Of a stretch of 64,000 nt of DNA, positions 43,729-54,457 are shown piece by piece. The position numbers and the translations under genes were made by a program. Every line of letters starts with the position of its first letter. Positions within the stretch are counted from its first letter, which is position 1. The notes under the pieces were generated by a model. That model did no database searches, was not told the origin of the DNA, and was given only the letters and a program-made list of their open reading frames with translations. Origin of the DNA: Macrocystis pyrifera (taxonomy: Eukaryota > Sar > Phaeophyceae > Laminariales > Laminariaceae); the NCBI GenBank assembly GCA_031763025.1, contig JASSKH010000036.1, positions 2,839,001 to 2,903,000 of the forward strand. Reading direction: 5' to 3'.

Positions 43729-45335
43729 GGAGACGGAAAACAGGTTCGTTCCCAGCCAGGGACGATGATTGCACGAAAGGAGAAATCCTGGTTGTTCCCA
43801 CCATCATCGGTAATGGTGCCGTTGACGGTGCCTGCAGCTACCCCGTACAGGATGTGCTTTCCAGCTGCGACGATCTGGTGGGGAACCTGAAGAGGTTCAT
43901 AGTCCGGCATTGAGGCTAGCAGTCCCGGAGTCAGCTCCGGATCGACGAAGTTGAATGATGCCCCGCTGTCCACCAATAGCTCAATGTAGGTGCCGTCGGT
44001 ACGAAGCCCACCTTCACCTGACAGGTCAGGAGTGCTCGCCATGAGCGCTCGAAAAACCCCATCGGGTAGACGGTAGGTCGGTTGTGATGCCGCCTGAGCA
44101 GACGCAAGTTCCCCCGATTCAGCCCCGGATTCCGCGGTGGGAGCCCCATGAGAAAGCGTGGCCGCCGCTGGCAGGGGCACTCCCATCGCGGTGAACGAGT
44201 AGCCAAAACCGTTTTGTGTCTGCGGAGGAGGCGGAGCCACGGGTGCGCTCCCGACATGAGCGAAACCAACAGCCCCCGACTGTGGTTGAGGAAGAGCGGC
44301 GGGGTGAGCGCTCCCGACATGAGCGAAACCAGCGGCACCCGACGGTTGTGGTGGAAAAGCGGCCGGATGTGCGCTCCCGACATGAGCGAAACTGCCTTGC
44401 CTCGGAGACTGCAGCATCGCCAGGCGTGCAGTCAGCGACTGAATCTCTCGCTGAGCCTTGCACTCGTTGTCGCTGTGGCTGGTAGTCTTGTGATAGCTGC
44501 ACCACTTTGGAGAGGGGTCGCCGGCCTTCTTGCCCTTGTCCTTCCACCGCGACTTTCCCGACTTCGACCGGCTCTTCTTGGCTGGCTTAGGGCAATCTCG
44601 CTGGAAGTGTCCGTACTCGTTGCAGTTGTGACACCGGTCTTTGCTGGTCGCGGCCATTGCCGCACCACGGCCGGAGACTGCGGGCCCCGACGACTTCCTC
44701 GATTGTGCGTCGATAAAGTAATTCACAGCGGTTCGCTTTATTTCCTTGACATTTGGAAACGGTTGCCGGTAATGCATGTCCCGCATGAAGCTGTAGTCCG
44801 ACGAGTGAACGAGAGCGTTTAACACTAAGTCCTCGAACGTCTCCTCCGGCGTGGTCTCACCCATATCTTCAAGCCGAAGTTTTAAGTCGTCCATGGTTGC
44901 CAGGAAGTCGATGGCGTTCTGACCGTGTCGGAGCTTGGCAGAGTGGAGTTGCTCCCTGAGGGCTCGCCGGGATTCTTTTGTGTTTCCGGCGAAGCGTTCC
45001 TTCAGGGCCGCCCAAGCCGCAGCTCCATTTCCCATTTCACCCCCAGTCTTCCCTTGAAAAGGCTTCGTGGTAATGTTAGCGGATTCAACTGTGGAGAAGT
45101 AAATGAGGGAGAACAACTGGTTGTTCCGACTTTTCCAGTTTGAAGCTGCTGTAGCAGCGTCCATCCCAGTGCCACTGGGGCACGATTCTCCGTCAAGAAT
45201 CTTCGGCAGGTCCTGCGAATGAAGACCCACCGCCATTCGAAACTTTTCCGCCCATTCGCGGTAGTTCCGTTGATCTTTGCATTGACCAACGGTTTCGAGC
45301 GTCTTTTTCAACGCAGTGTAAGGCGATTCTGTCAT
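43647..45335 (-). CDS. Copia-2 Gag and protease
   Basis: 562 codons starting MTESPYTALKKTLETVG. Gag core: YREWAEKFRMAVGLHS, AAWAALKERFAGNTKESRR and QNAIDFLATMDDLKLRLEDM. The zinc knuckle CHNCNEYGHFQRDC lies near residue 235, followed by a Lys-rich stretch and a second Cys/His cluster (WCSYHKTTSHSDNEC). Three FAHVGSAHPAA repeats are next, then the aspartic protease motif YIELLVDSGASFNFVD near 43970. The last about 25 codons (after VPGWER) are out of frame with the true continuation. Gag forms particles and the protease cleaves the polyprotein. The start is the only Met with a Gag-like sequence directly after it. Confidence 0.93.
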   Translation of the reverse strand: MTESPYTALKKTLETVGQCKDQRNYREWAEKFRMAVGLHSQDLPKILDGESCPSGTGMDAATAASNWKSRNNQLFSLIYFSTVESANITTKPFQGKTGGEMGNGAAAWAALKERFAGNTKESRRALREQLHSAKLRHGQNAIDFLATMDDLKLRLEDMGETTPEETFEDLVLNALVHSSDYSFMRDMHYRQPFPNVKEIKRTAVNYFIDAQSRKSSGPAVSGRGAAMAATSKDRCHNCNEYGHFQRDCPKPAKKSRSKSGKSRWKDKGKKAGDPSPKWCSYHKTTSHSDNECKAQREIQSLTARLAMLQSPRQGSFAHVGSAHPAAFPPQPSGAAGFAHVGSAHPAALPQPQSGAVGFAHVGSAPVAPPPPQTQNGFGYSFTAMGVPLPAAATLSHGAPTAESGAESGELASAQAASQPTYRLPDGVFRALMASTPDLSGEGGLRTDGTYIELLVDSGASFNFVDPELTPGLLASMPDYEPLQVPHQIVAAGKHILYGVAAGTVNGTITDDGGNNQDFSFRAIIVPGWERTCFPSPWPWWRGWLHCSTRRNRGSKRATSVCR

Positions 45336-46218
45336 CGCCTCCCGATCCTTTTCCAGGGAACGGGGCTACGCTCAAGGCGCGTAGGCTTTCCTCACACGCG
45401 TAACGCCCCGAGTACCTGAGTATCTCGACGCGCAAGGGACGGTGCAAGATCTTGTTGCTACACGGATGTAGGCTTTTCAGGATTGCAGCCCTGGAGCTCA
45501 CAACCCTTGTCCGCCGGACACTCACCAGTATCCGCCCAGACTCCTATGCTCCGGGAGACACAGGAATAACCTACCACAGATGACTAGGCTGCGGTGTATG
45601 GCGTCGGAGGTGTCAACTCCGGCCACGTCCTGCAGTCACACGGGTCAGATGCACTGCTCAGACAGGTCGAATCCGCAACCTTACGCACGCACCAAAAACC
45701 GGTACGAGAAGGTAGTCTTGGATGTAAACCCTACCTCGCGTGACGACGCACGCGCAGGAAACGTGGAGCACGTTATATTTATTTGATGAGGCTGCCACAA
45801 CGGATGCACCCAGCCAAGCCAGATCCTCACCCTTACACACGCTACTGAGTCGGCACCCAGCAGCTAGAAGGTATCTTGGACAGACTACACCTCGCGATAC
45901 GACACGCGCAGGTGATTTCGAGAAGTCAATTACACAGACCCAGAATACCTGAACGGTACTCTGCACATGCGAACCAACAACCCTGCACAACTCTATTCGC
46001 CGACCTGAATCAACGCCTAGAAGTTGTACCCCCGAATGCTTTACACACAGCAGTAGCGTACCGAATGTGCAGCCGAGAATCCAGGTGATCAGTCCGGATC
46101 CAAAGGCAGACGGGTTGACTCAATGTAGACCTCCAGCAGAAAGCTCCCTCCAGCAGAAGAAACCTCCGCAGAGAAGAGGTGTGTGTTCACTACACGCACC
46201 ACGCGAGGCTCATTAACC
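45336..46218 (-). other. Copia-2 5' leader
   Basis: 880 bp between the 5' LTR and Gag, with no conserved ORF. Directly after the LTR the minus strand reads GGTTAATGAGCCTCGCG, somewhat like the TGGTATCAGAGC primer sites used with initiator tRNA by other copia elements; this match is weak. Confidence 0.6.
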
Positions 46219-46679
46219 TATTATGGATAATTGCGTTGTACCCTGGCAATGTAGACAGAGGCTGTGTCCTCGGTGTTACCCGAGATATGACACCGGGCTA
46301 GCGATGGCCCGGGGAGTAAGATACTCCAGTGCTGTAGAGAGAAGAAGACGTGATAACACGTAAACGCTGGCGCTTAGATGGCCAACACACACAGATGTAC
46401 TCCACAGAGAATGCAAGAGTCCAGACGAGACGGCAGCTTCCAGAGATGAACAGGTAGCTAGGATACCATCAAGATCCGGGTAGAGAGCACTTCAGAGAGC
46501 GTCCAAAGAGAGTGAGATACTCGATCCTACGAGAAGATACGATACGGTTGCTATTCCTCCGCATAACTACGTTGCATGCCGAAACATACAATCTACGATA
46601 CACGTATGATCTACGATACATAAGCAGTGCTACTTGAACATTGACACAAACATGGTCATGTGCTAACATTTCCATAACA
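46219..46679 (-). repeat. Copia-2 5' LTR
   Basis: 461 bp, same ends as the LTR at 39670; it carries TTTCCATAACA at its inner end where the other copy has GTCCATAACA. Confidence 0.93.
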
Positions 46680-46684
46680 TTTTC

Positions 46685-49255
46685 CATGGAGTATATGAGC
46701 TTTAATAGTCATATATATATATCGTTGTATTACACGCCCGAGTCGTATCACGTCAGAGACTGTCCCACACAGGAGAAGCAACACCCACCTTCCAAGCATT
46801 TAGGCGTCATATCAGATTAGAATGCCTCACCTAGGCTGACCTTCCGCCGGCTATATGTTTTCGCGTTCATCGACTCAAAACACAAAACCAAAAGGCTTTC
46901 TCGAATTTCGCCGAAACGAAAAAAAAACGCGTTTCGGCTCAAAAACACTAGAACGGCAGACACCCAAACCACATTTTTTCGGCCTTTTCGGCTTCGAAAA
47001 GACTGTTTTTCGATCTCTGCCGCTCAAATGTATTAAAAGCGTCTCGTTCGCACGGATATGGACTTTTGGTGGGTCGGAAGCAGGCTCTATTGGCGTGCAT
47101 CATCAGCAGAGCGCTGCCCACATCGGCCAGCAGGCGGGGGAAATTCGTGATGCAGCTCCCATTTTTATTTCTTCAGCATATTTCTCGGTAGAAATAACGA
47201 ATATTACACGTTTTTGTAGAGGGGACGAGTGAAGATTGCCTATTTGGAAGAAGTCGACCCCCAAAACTAAAAATCGGCCCTCTGCCCCTGAATCGGCCAA
47301 AAAAAAAAACAAAATTGGCTTTGTTATTACCCGGGCCCAAAATCGGCTTTTCAGCCTTTTCGGCAAAAGCCGGCTGAGGCTCAGCCTAGCCTCGCCATAC
47401 AATATAAACCCTGGTCTCCGTCGATCTGTATGAACCGCCGAGTGCCACAATCGTCATTCCAGGTACTCATTTACGAACGTGAGTTCGACTTCGGCTGTAC
47501 ATGATATATATATATATATATATTTTTAGCTTTTTTGGACGACCGTTTGGGTGCTTGGGATTAGGGTGGCTGGTGGGCCTCCGGCGGCTATTGCGGACGG
47601 CTGATTCTATTTCTGCACCTTGTCGATGGGACTAGGGTCACAAATGGGAAGGGCGTAGTGCGGGGTCAAGGTACCAAGCGGGAGCAGGGTGCCAAGCGGG
47701 GTCCATGGACGTTGAATTCACCACCACGAAAACGTTTTGCTTCAATATAAATTAATTGGTGGAATATCCCATTGAGGCGGATTCTTTGAAAACTTGCGCA
47801 ACTTCCTTGCAAGTAAATTCAACTTGAATGGAAGGAAATCCATTTTTTATGAAAGTAAACTTCTTTCCACGGAAGCTGGAAAGCCAATGGAAGTTGAATA
47901 TTTTTCTATATCCACTTCCATTGAAGTAAATCCAACTTCTATTCCAAACTCGAAGGCCAAATAATGCGAAAGATTGCGCTGTTTTGACGTGCGATGATTG
48001 GGAGTTATTCCTGCCGTGACGTCTACCAGATATGTACCAAGCCCAAACCTATAATACTGTACCAAATGAATCACCGTTCTCGGGAAATCTCCACATCACA
48101 GTTTTCTGGCTGGTGTATTGCTGCAACAAATTGGGTGTTCCAGCAGTTCCAACAAGACACCGAAACGTATCGCATCAAGGCGTGGTTCCACGTGACCTCG
48201 CTTCTGAGATTGTCTAAACGCTATCTTATCCATCTAACATGCTGTCTTTTCTTGTGTGTTAGCCTGTTTCACCGCGTGTTAGTGGAACTGTGACCAAGAA
48301 CATCTTCGTTTGGATAACGCTTGAGTCGAGGATCAAATAAAAATCGTACTAGTAGGTAGTTCCTCAAATTTGGAAGACGCCGAAGGTTGACAAAGTTTGC
48401 GTTTAGCCTCCCCCGGAATGAGCATACTTAAAACGCCCACCCTGTGCTGTAGGCGGCACTCTCGTAGCCCTCAACAGGGTACGCCATGGATTGAATGCTT
48501 ACCCTCCGACCCATAAAACAGGAAGCGAACCGTAGCGAAGATGTGCAGGGAAGCTTTGTTCAAACAGAAAAGCAAGGATCAGAGCCAGAGACTTGGGAGG
48601 CATGAATACGCTAAAGCGGCCGTCTTGAGGGTGCACCCGTTCGTGTGCCTATTAGGTGGTAGCTCCATAACCCTGGACGCCATCCGTCACGAGCGTAAAT
48701 GACTACCTTTCGCACGATAAACAACAAGGTGCGCACCGTCGCAGAGACGGAGGTGGAGGGAAGCTCTGCTTTGAGACCCCGAGTCTAAGCTGCAGCAGGA
48801 AGAAAGCGAGGTAAGGATCAAGACCAAGCGCTAAATCGCAACGAGAGCTGGTGCCAGTGTGATATAGAATGCCTAGTGTTCCTTGACGTACGAGACTGTA
48901 TAATGTTTAGCTGAGACTTCTACGCAACCACGCTGATGGTGGGGATTCCTTATCCCACGACCGGAAAATGCCCGGGTCCATGTTCTCTCACCCACGTACG
49001 CTCTGTGTTTCGCTGTCCCTCATAAGAGTAATACATTTGCTTTTGCGAATTCAACTTGACATACGGAAGTAAGTCACTTTACCGATGGACGACGAAATAG
49101 GGGGGGGGAGGTTGGCTATGCTCGATATATACTGTATATCCTATTGCGTAACAACAGTAGAGCCATTCAATACAACTCTCCGTACTTATAGTAGTGAAAT
49201 GCGTCAAGACAATTCCCTAGGTTTACCTAGGGTTATCTAAAAGCAAAATTAATTT
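46685..49255. other. Intergenic region, no supported gene
   Basis: It contains a (TA)n run at about 47500-47522 and short hairpins such as CGGCTTTTCAGCC...GGCAAAAGCCGG (47343-47375). An AT-rich patch with repeated ACTTCCATTGAAGT-like words spans 47740-47960. Two diverged blocks around 48530-48600 and 48750-48825 share GGGAAGCT, AAGCAAGGATCA and AGCCAGAG-like phrases, hinting at an old duplication. ORFs are short and show no motifs. Confidence 0.5.
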
Positions 49256-50240
49256 CCTGTCCTAACGGACAAAATGACAAAAAACGGTACACCAGCGCTT
49301 TTTTTTTCCAGTTTACGTTACAAAAAACCTCAAACCAGGCAATCAGGGTACACCAAACCTAAGGCAGATGACATTTTCTGTCAAGGTACACCGTTTTTAT
49401 GACGAAACATCCATGTCCGTCCGTCTCACTTGCGAAAATGCCAAAAAAACGGTACATCATCGTATTTTTACCAGTTTAAGGTACGAAAAAGTAAAACGAG
49501 GTGATCAGGGCACACTAAACTCAAGTTGTATGACGTTTTCTGTCAAGGTATACCGTTTTCTGACCAAAAAGCAATGTCCCGGTACAGCCTATATTTCGAA
49601 CAACAACCGCGTTCGTTAATAGAAGCGCCTTCTTGTACTCGTGTTCATACCAGGTACGAGTCAAGCGTTGCTTTACATTTTATTTCGTTTCGTGCGCGCG
49701 CGTATACTCAGAACACGGCACCGCGGGCGAGCCCGGCGCCGCCGCGGGTGTCAGCGGGTGCTAGCAGGTAGAGGGGGTGTTGCAGGCGCGCGGTCGCCGT
49801 TTGCGTGGCTAGGCGTCGCGTGTGCCTCGAGACACGTAGGAAGCACGAATGGGCTCTGTCTGGCCTCCTTGTGAGGCTCCGCTTGTACCATATACTATAT
49901 ATAAGGGTCGTTTTAATATGCGAAATAATATCCAAGCGGTGCTTATTTTTTGCGGCCAAACTAAACTTCAAAGAAACTTCAATGCAGTTTGAGCTCCAAC
50001 TTTGTCGAAGTGGCGAAGAAGGGCCACGGTGAGCACCGGGCTTCACGTGAGGCGAGTGACGGAGCTCACTGCGGCAGAGAGCGAGGAAAACTTTATCCGG
50101 ACCAAATCGGTGGTGAGGTGGTCGCGAGACGGGCGGGCGGCGTACAAGGCTAAGAGGGAAGCTCTGCTGTTCGTTTTTTTCTGTTTGACCGGTGGAACGT
50201 GTGCCAATCAGGCAGCAAATTATTGCATGAGAGGAGATAG
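49256..50240 (+). repeat. Direct repeat D1, ~1 kb
   Basis: It matches 53280-54262 in order and orientation: two AAAACGGTACAC-starting sub-blocks 162 bp apart, then TACCAGGTACGAGTCAAGCG, the GC-rich GGTGTCAGCGGGTGCT block, GAGACACG..GAAGCACGAATGG, GGCCTCCTTGTGAGGCTCCG, and GGGCCACGGTGAGCACCGGG. Divergence is considerable (many substitutions and small indels), so the duplication is old. Neither copy has an intact shared ORF. Confidence 0.88.
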
Positions 50241-50304
50241 GGATTTTTTCCCTCTCCGTGCTTTTTCGCACATGTTCATACGAATAGCCCGTAAACATCG
50301 TGAA

Positions 50305-50645
50305 CTCTCCGAATGTTCTACGTGCACAAGTACCTGTATTACAGGATGTGTAAGTTTTTTACGTACGTGCAGTGCTGTCTTGTGTGTCGAGACGATATCC
50401 GATGATGTGCGGCATGAAGGAAGAGTTTCATCGTTCATCGCCCATAAAAAACCCCGGCAGGACAGAGGGAGAGTGTCTCTCCGAATGTTCTACGTGCACA
50501 AGTACCTACCAGGTATATTACAGTATTGTGCAAGTTTTATTCGTGCAGTGCTGTCTTTTGTGTCGAGACGATATCCGACAAATGTGTGGCATGAAGGAAG
50601 AGTTTCATCGTCCATCACTCATAAAAATGATCCCCCAGACCAATA
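50305..50645 (+). repeat. Two-unit tandem repeat, ~172 bp
   Basis: CTCTCCGAATGTTCTACGTG starts at 50305 and again at 50477; each unit ends with GAAGAGTTTCATCG and a CATAAAAA stretch. The 214-codon ORF at 50002-50646 and the 102-codon ORF at 50372 arise from this repeat and have no recognisable domain. Confidence 0.85.
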
Positions 50646-50692
50646 GCCATGTGGCTTGCGCGACGGCGTTGGTCAACTAGACTCCAAGACGA

Positions 50693-51239
50693 TTAAGTTA
50701 TCGCAGATCTCGTGCCTGGCGATTGGTACCCCTGTCGTACTCAGCAAACAGCCCAATACGTCTTTCTCGGCGTGACGAACAACGCCGACGCGGTAGTCGC
50801 GGACATCAAGTTCGACCCGCGAGAACCCTGCCTTCGTAAAAAGGTCACCGGATATCATGTCGTCGAATTACAGTAACCACCTACGCGAGTGCTCATCTAC
50901 ATCGACGCCGCCGACAGAGCTGGGCTGAAGCTGGACGAGCTCCCTCGAGGTGTCACTGGCTGCTGTCCGGTTAACAGGAAGTTCTCCATCGTTGGTAAAG
51001 GCAGGCGGAAATTCACCATTTGATTCAACAGAATGAAGATGGCTCTGTCTCTTGGTATTCTTTCCTCAGTCTATCGAGCGCAAGGCGAAACCATCCCTAA
51101 ACTTGTGCTCGACATTCGTAAGTCAGTAGACGGCTATATGGTCAGCGCGGCTGTCGACCTCGCTCTGTCCCGCGCGACCGATGCCAATAAGCTGTTCTTG
51201 TTGTCGCCGGTTACTCTCGACGATCTGACCCATCCATAG
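50693..51239 (+). pseudogene. Coding-like remnant upstream of cysteine-peptidase gene
   Basis: One reading frame runs through 50693-51239 with two or three in-frame stops. It encodes LVPGDWYPCRTQQTAQYVFL, NADAVVADIKFDPREPC, VLIYIDAADRAGLKLDELPR and, from a Met at 51033, LSLGILSSVYRAQGE and DGYMVSAAVDLALSRATDAN. Codon-like continuity across stops suggests a former protein-coding region or exons separated by short introns I could not define. It lies on the same strand as, and just before, the peptidase-like exons. A further piece (MIDYLGRLDESTLALFSDD, from 51257) continues in another frame. No family recognised. Confidence 0.4.
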
Positions 51240-51308
51240 GACGACGATGTAGGGCTATGATCGACTATCTCGGACGCCTCGACGAGTCTACACTAGCCTT
51301 GTTCTCGG

Positions 51309-52470
51309 ATGATCCCTCTACATTCCGACCAGCCACGACAATTCCTCGGGCTAGCTATACATCCCACACTAACGGCAGACGAACAGACACGGGGCTCCAT
51401 CCGCCCTTCACCTTTTCTGCCGCCCAATGAGAACAACAATTGTTTCTTCACCGCCGCCATCGCCTCCGCTATAGCTGCTTGGGAAGGACACGCTCTCCCC
51501 AACCCAACCATGGCAACACCGGCTGGAGCCATGTCCTTCACTCTTGCGGCTGTGCGTGCCTGCATGTTCGACGGCAAGCCTCTCGAACGCACCCTCTTGG
51601 TAATTTCTTACTTGTTTTGTTGTCTACAAATCGTCGTAATTATACCCCCCAATACTTATACCGACGCCCACAAGTACCCATATATAGACTACGCTGTGCT
51701 TTCATGTGTCTTCTAAACGTTTTATTGTATCATTTCGTGCGGTATGCGTCACATTCTTTTGCGGAATGCAGGATTCTTTGGCTCAAGCACGTGGCAAGAT
51801 CCTTGGTAGTAGCGGCCTACCGGGCGCAGGATCCGTAGTGGGAACGCCGGGCTCCATATACGAAGCGATCACCCTTCGACCTGATGATCAACTCCACCCC
51901 AACAGCGGATGGCCACGTGACGTCGTGGAACGGCATGCTCGTATCATGTTCGCTCGGACGGCTCTCGGATTCAACTGGCACTACACTACCGATTGCCATA
52001 TCGAGGACCATGGTCATTTCGAGATAATCGCATCACAATGTGCACGATGGCAAGATCCCGCACCAGTCTTGATTCCGCACGGACCACCCCAGTCACTCCA
52101 GGATGCAGTCAATGCCTTGTTCCTGACCGGAGCCGCCTCCGACTTCTCGTTTCCTGGACCTACTCCGTGCCCCCCCTGCGACGAGAGCTGCGCCCGGCAC
52201 GTCAGCACATCCATATGGTCTATTCTTCCTTGGAGTGCGGACAACGCCCCAGATTGCGTTTTCGTCGTGTCTGCACGTGTACATATCTACGAGGACGCCG
52301 GAGAGCCGCCGGCACCGTCACCCATTTTGAAGATAGGCGTTGAGTATTGCCTCGTAGCTGCCATCTACTCCATTCCGAACCATTTCGTGACCCAGTTGCG
52401 TTCCAGAGGGCAGTGGTTGAAGTGCGATTGTATGCTCGGGGGGGAGTACCACGTCCTACGACGATTTTGA
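51309..52470 (+). CDS. Cysteine-peptidase-like (USP/UCH-type) protein, two exons
   Basis: Exon 1 is 51309-51599 and exon 2 is 51772-52470. The 172-bp intron runs from GTAATT to GAATGCAG and joins the two frames exactly, giving 329 residues. Exon 1 holds NENNNCFFTAAIASAI (Cys45), the form of a peptidase Cys box. Exon 2 ends with EYCLVAAIYSIPNHFVTQL and GQWLKCDCMLGG, the form of a His box (NHF) followed by a W.x.D segment, as in ubiquitin-specific-protease-like folds. Cys first and His last, about 250 residues apart, fits papain-like deubiquitinases and excludes the Ulp1 order. A CPPCDESC cluster lies between. The Met at 51309 is the first in frame, but coding-like sequence upstream means the real start may lie earlier. 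Family assignment is inference from two motifs. Confidence 0.55.
51600..51771 (+). other. Intron of peptidase-like gene
   Basis: 172 bp, starting GTAATTTCTT after ACCCTCTTG and ending TTTGCGGAATGCAG before GATTCTTTG. Removing it keeps the frame and places the Cys-box and His-box segments in one protein. It contains stop codons in the coding frame. Confidence 0.7.
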
Positions 52471-53279
52471 CAATGACTGGTATCATGGTTGCCAGCATAT
52501 GTATACCTTCGAAAGTCTATGACCTTGCCTGTTCCGCAGGCACAAACGGCAGCATACCCGTAGTGCGAGCGACCATGAGCGCGCAAGCCAAGGACGCTCG
52601 GAGATGATCGAGGCAACTAGACAAAGACCGGTCATGCCTCCACCTTACCGACGTCTTGGCCACTACGACGTGGGGAGCGCAGCTGTGTGCCCTGCCGACT
52701 CGAGTCCGACGTATCGCCGCCTTGAGCGTCTCACGTGTTCTTCACATGTGTGTTCAAACGTTTGACTTTTTGTGTGATATTGCTTCTCGAATAGGACTGC
52801 TTGCCTTCTTCTTTCTCTCTTTTCGCTATTTAGTAGAACGCATTTGGCAGAAATGTTGCACGGCGTGTCCAGCCCTTCGAGTTCTGCGCAGCTACATTTA
52901 TATTATCTTTTTTGGTCGACAGAGTGTTGGTTACGAGGTGCATGTACGTAACGATCATCGGTGAAAAGTCTACTTGTATGCCTTTTGTCATCTTGGACTC
53001 TACTGCGGCGTTTTAATTGGTATGGGTGTGTTCACGACACGTCGAGGTCATCGCAATCTGCGCGATGCGACTGTGATGTTATGTTTTGTTTTTTGGCTTC
53101 GAAATAGCGGCCACTGCAGCACATCTCCAAACAAAGTAATATTCTACGTAGCAGGTATCTACGTCGCAAGAGAATTTTCATACCTCCGTCCAACCTTTTA
53201 TTATGCGGTAACGCCTAGGGAACAGGAGGGCAACCCTTGCCCTGCTCTAGAATCTGTAATAGAAGCAACATTAAAAACT
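52471..53279. other. Unassigned region downstream of peptidase-like gene
   Basis: ORFs at 52656-52964 and 52974-53315 (102 and 113 codons, plus strand) have hydrophobic stretches (GLLAFFFLSFRYL) but no homologue I recognise and no conservation elsewhere in the window. Probably noncoding or 3' flank. Confidence 0.35.
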
Positions 53280-54262
53280 TGTCCCATCGAACCAAATGAC
53301 AAAAACGGTACATAAGTGATTTTTTGTCAGTTTAAGGTACTAAACATGAACACCAGCAAATAAGGGTACACCACACCCAAGTTAGATGACGTTTTCTGTC
53401 AGGGTATACCGTTTTTCTGGTAAAAAGTCTATGTCCGTCCGAGTCACGAATTTAAAAATGACAAAAAACGGTACACTAGTGTCATTTTTTGCCAGTTTAC
53501 GGTAGGAAAATATATGGTCGAGGTGATCAGGCCCACCAAACCCAAGTTAAACGACGTTCTATGCCAAGGTATACCGTTTTGTCGTAAAAAAGCAATGTCT
53601 GGTGTAGCTTATAACTTCAAACACAAACCGCGATCAAGCACGTTCTTGCACTCGTATTCATAAGAACATGACCAGGTACGAGTCAAGCGTAGCTTGTATT
53701 TCTGAAGAAATCTTATCTCGTTTCGTGCGCGTGCGTGTACTCAAAGCACGGCACCGCAGGCGAGTCCGGCGCCGTCGCGGGTGTCAGCGGGTGCTGGCGG
53801 GTAGAGGTGGGGTGGCAAGGAGCGCGGTCACCGTTTTCTTGGCTAAGCGTCGCGTGTGCCTCGAGACACGAGGGAAGCACGAATGGGCTCTGTCTGGCCT
53901 CCTTGTGAGGCTCCGCTTATACCATGTACGAGTTCATAAGGGCCGTTTTGATATGCTAAATAATATTCAAGCGGTGCTTATTTTTTCGACCAAACTAAAG
54001 TTGACAAAAAGAGTGACGCCGTCTGAGCACCAACTTTGTCGAGCTGGCGAACGAGGGCCACGGTGAGCACCGGGCTTCACGCGAGGCGGGCGACGGGGCT
54101 CACCGTGGCAGAGAGGGAGGAAACCGTTACCCGGACCGAATCGTTGGTGAGATGGTCGCTAGACGGGCGGGCGGCGTACGAGACTGAGAGAGAAGCTCCG
54201 CTGACCGATTTTTTCTTTTTGACCGGTGCAAGGCGTTCCACTCAGGAATAAATTTATTACAC
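53280..54262 (+). repeat. Direct repeat D2, ~1 kb
   Basis: Partner of D1 (49256-50240) with the same internal order, including the 162-bp dimer at its start (ACGGTACAT at 53303 and ACGGTACAC at 53465). Together the repeats bracket about 3.0 kb containing the peptidase-like gene. TG...CA termini or a target duplication are not evident, so LTR status is not claimed. Confidence 0.88.
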
Positions 54263-54328
54263 GAGAGGGGACGGGGTGTTTTTACTATTGACCAAGAGGC
54301 CAAAATCATCCCGAAATCACCCCGAAAT

Positions 54329-54421
54329 TTGAATCACGCTCACTGGACTGTCGAGTTTCGTCAACGAGCGTCACCTTCCGCGCGGCATCAACACATCACC
54401 AGCAGCAGAGCAGTAGCGGCA

Positions 54422-54457
<36 letters not shown>

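Larger units (their letters stand above)
39670..46679 (-). mobile_element. Copia-2, complete Ty1/copia LTR retrotransposon
   Basis: It is 7.0 kb, on the minus strand, with 461-bp LTRs at 39670-40130 and 46219-46679. The 5-bp target duplication TTTTC lies at 39665-39669 and 46680-46684. Gag-protease, integrase and RT-RNase H follow in copia order, with all catalytic residues visible and only two single-base frame changes (near 43745 and 42230). It is better preserved than Copia-1 and belongs to a distinct family: LTR sequence and Gag are unrelated, and the integrase tail has RGGSS repeats. The almost identical LTRs imply recent insertion. Confidence 0.96.

Noticed and set aside
46855-47450. 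ORFs on both strands rich in Phe/Lys
   Set aside because: Products of TTTTCGGC/GCCGAAAA-rich hairpin sequence, overlapping in both directions with no motif.
49256-54262. LTR retrotransposon with D1/D2 as LTRs
   Set aside because: No TG...CA termini, no target duplication seen, no reverse transcriptase or integrase in between, and the repeats are strongly diverged.
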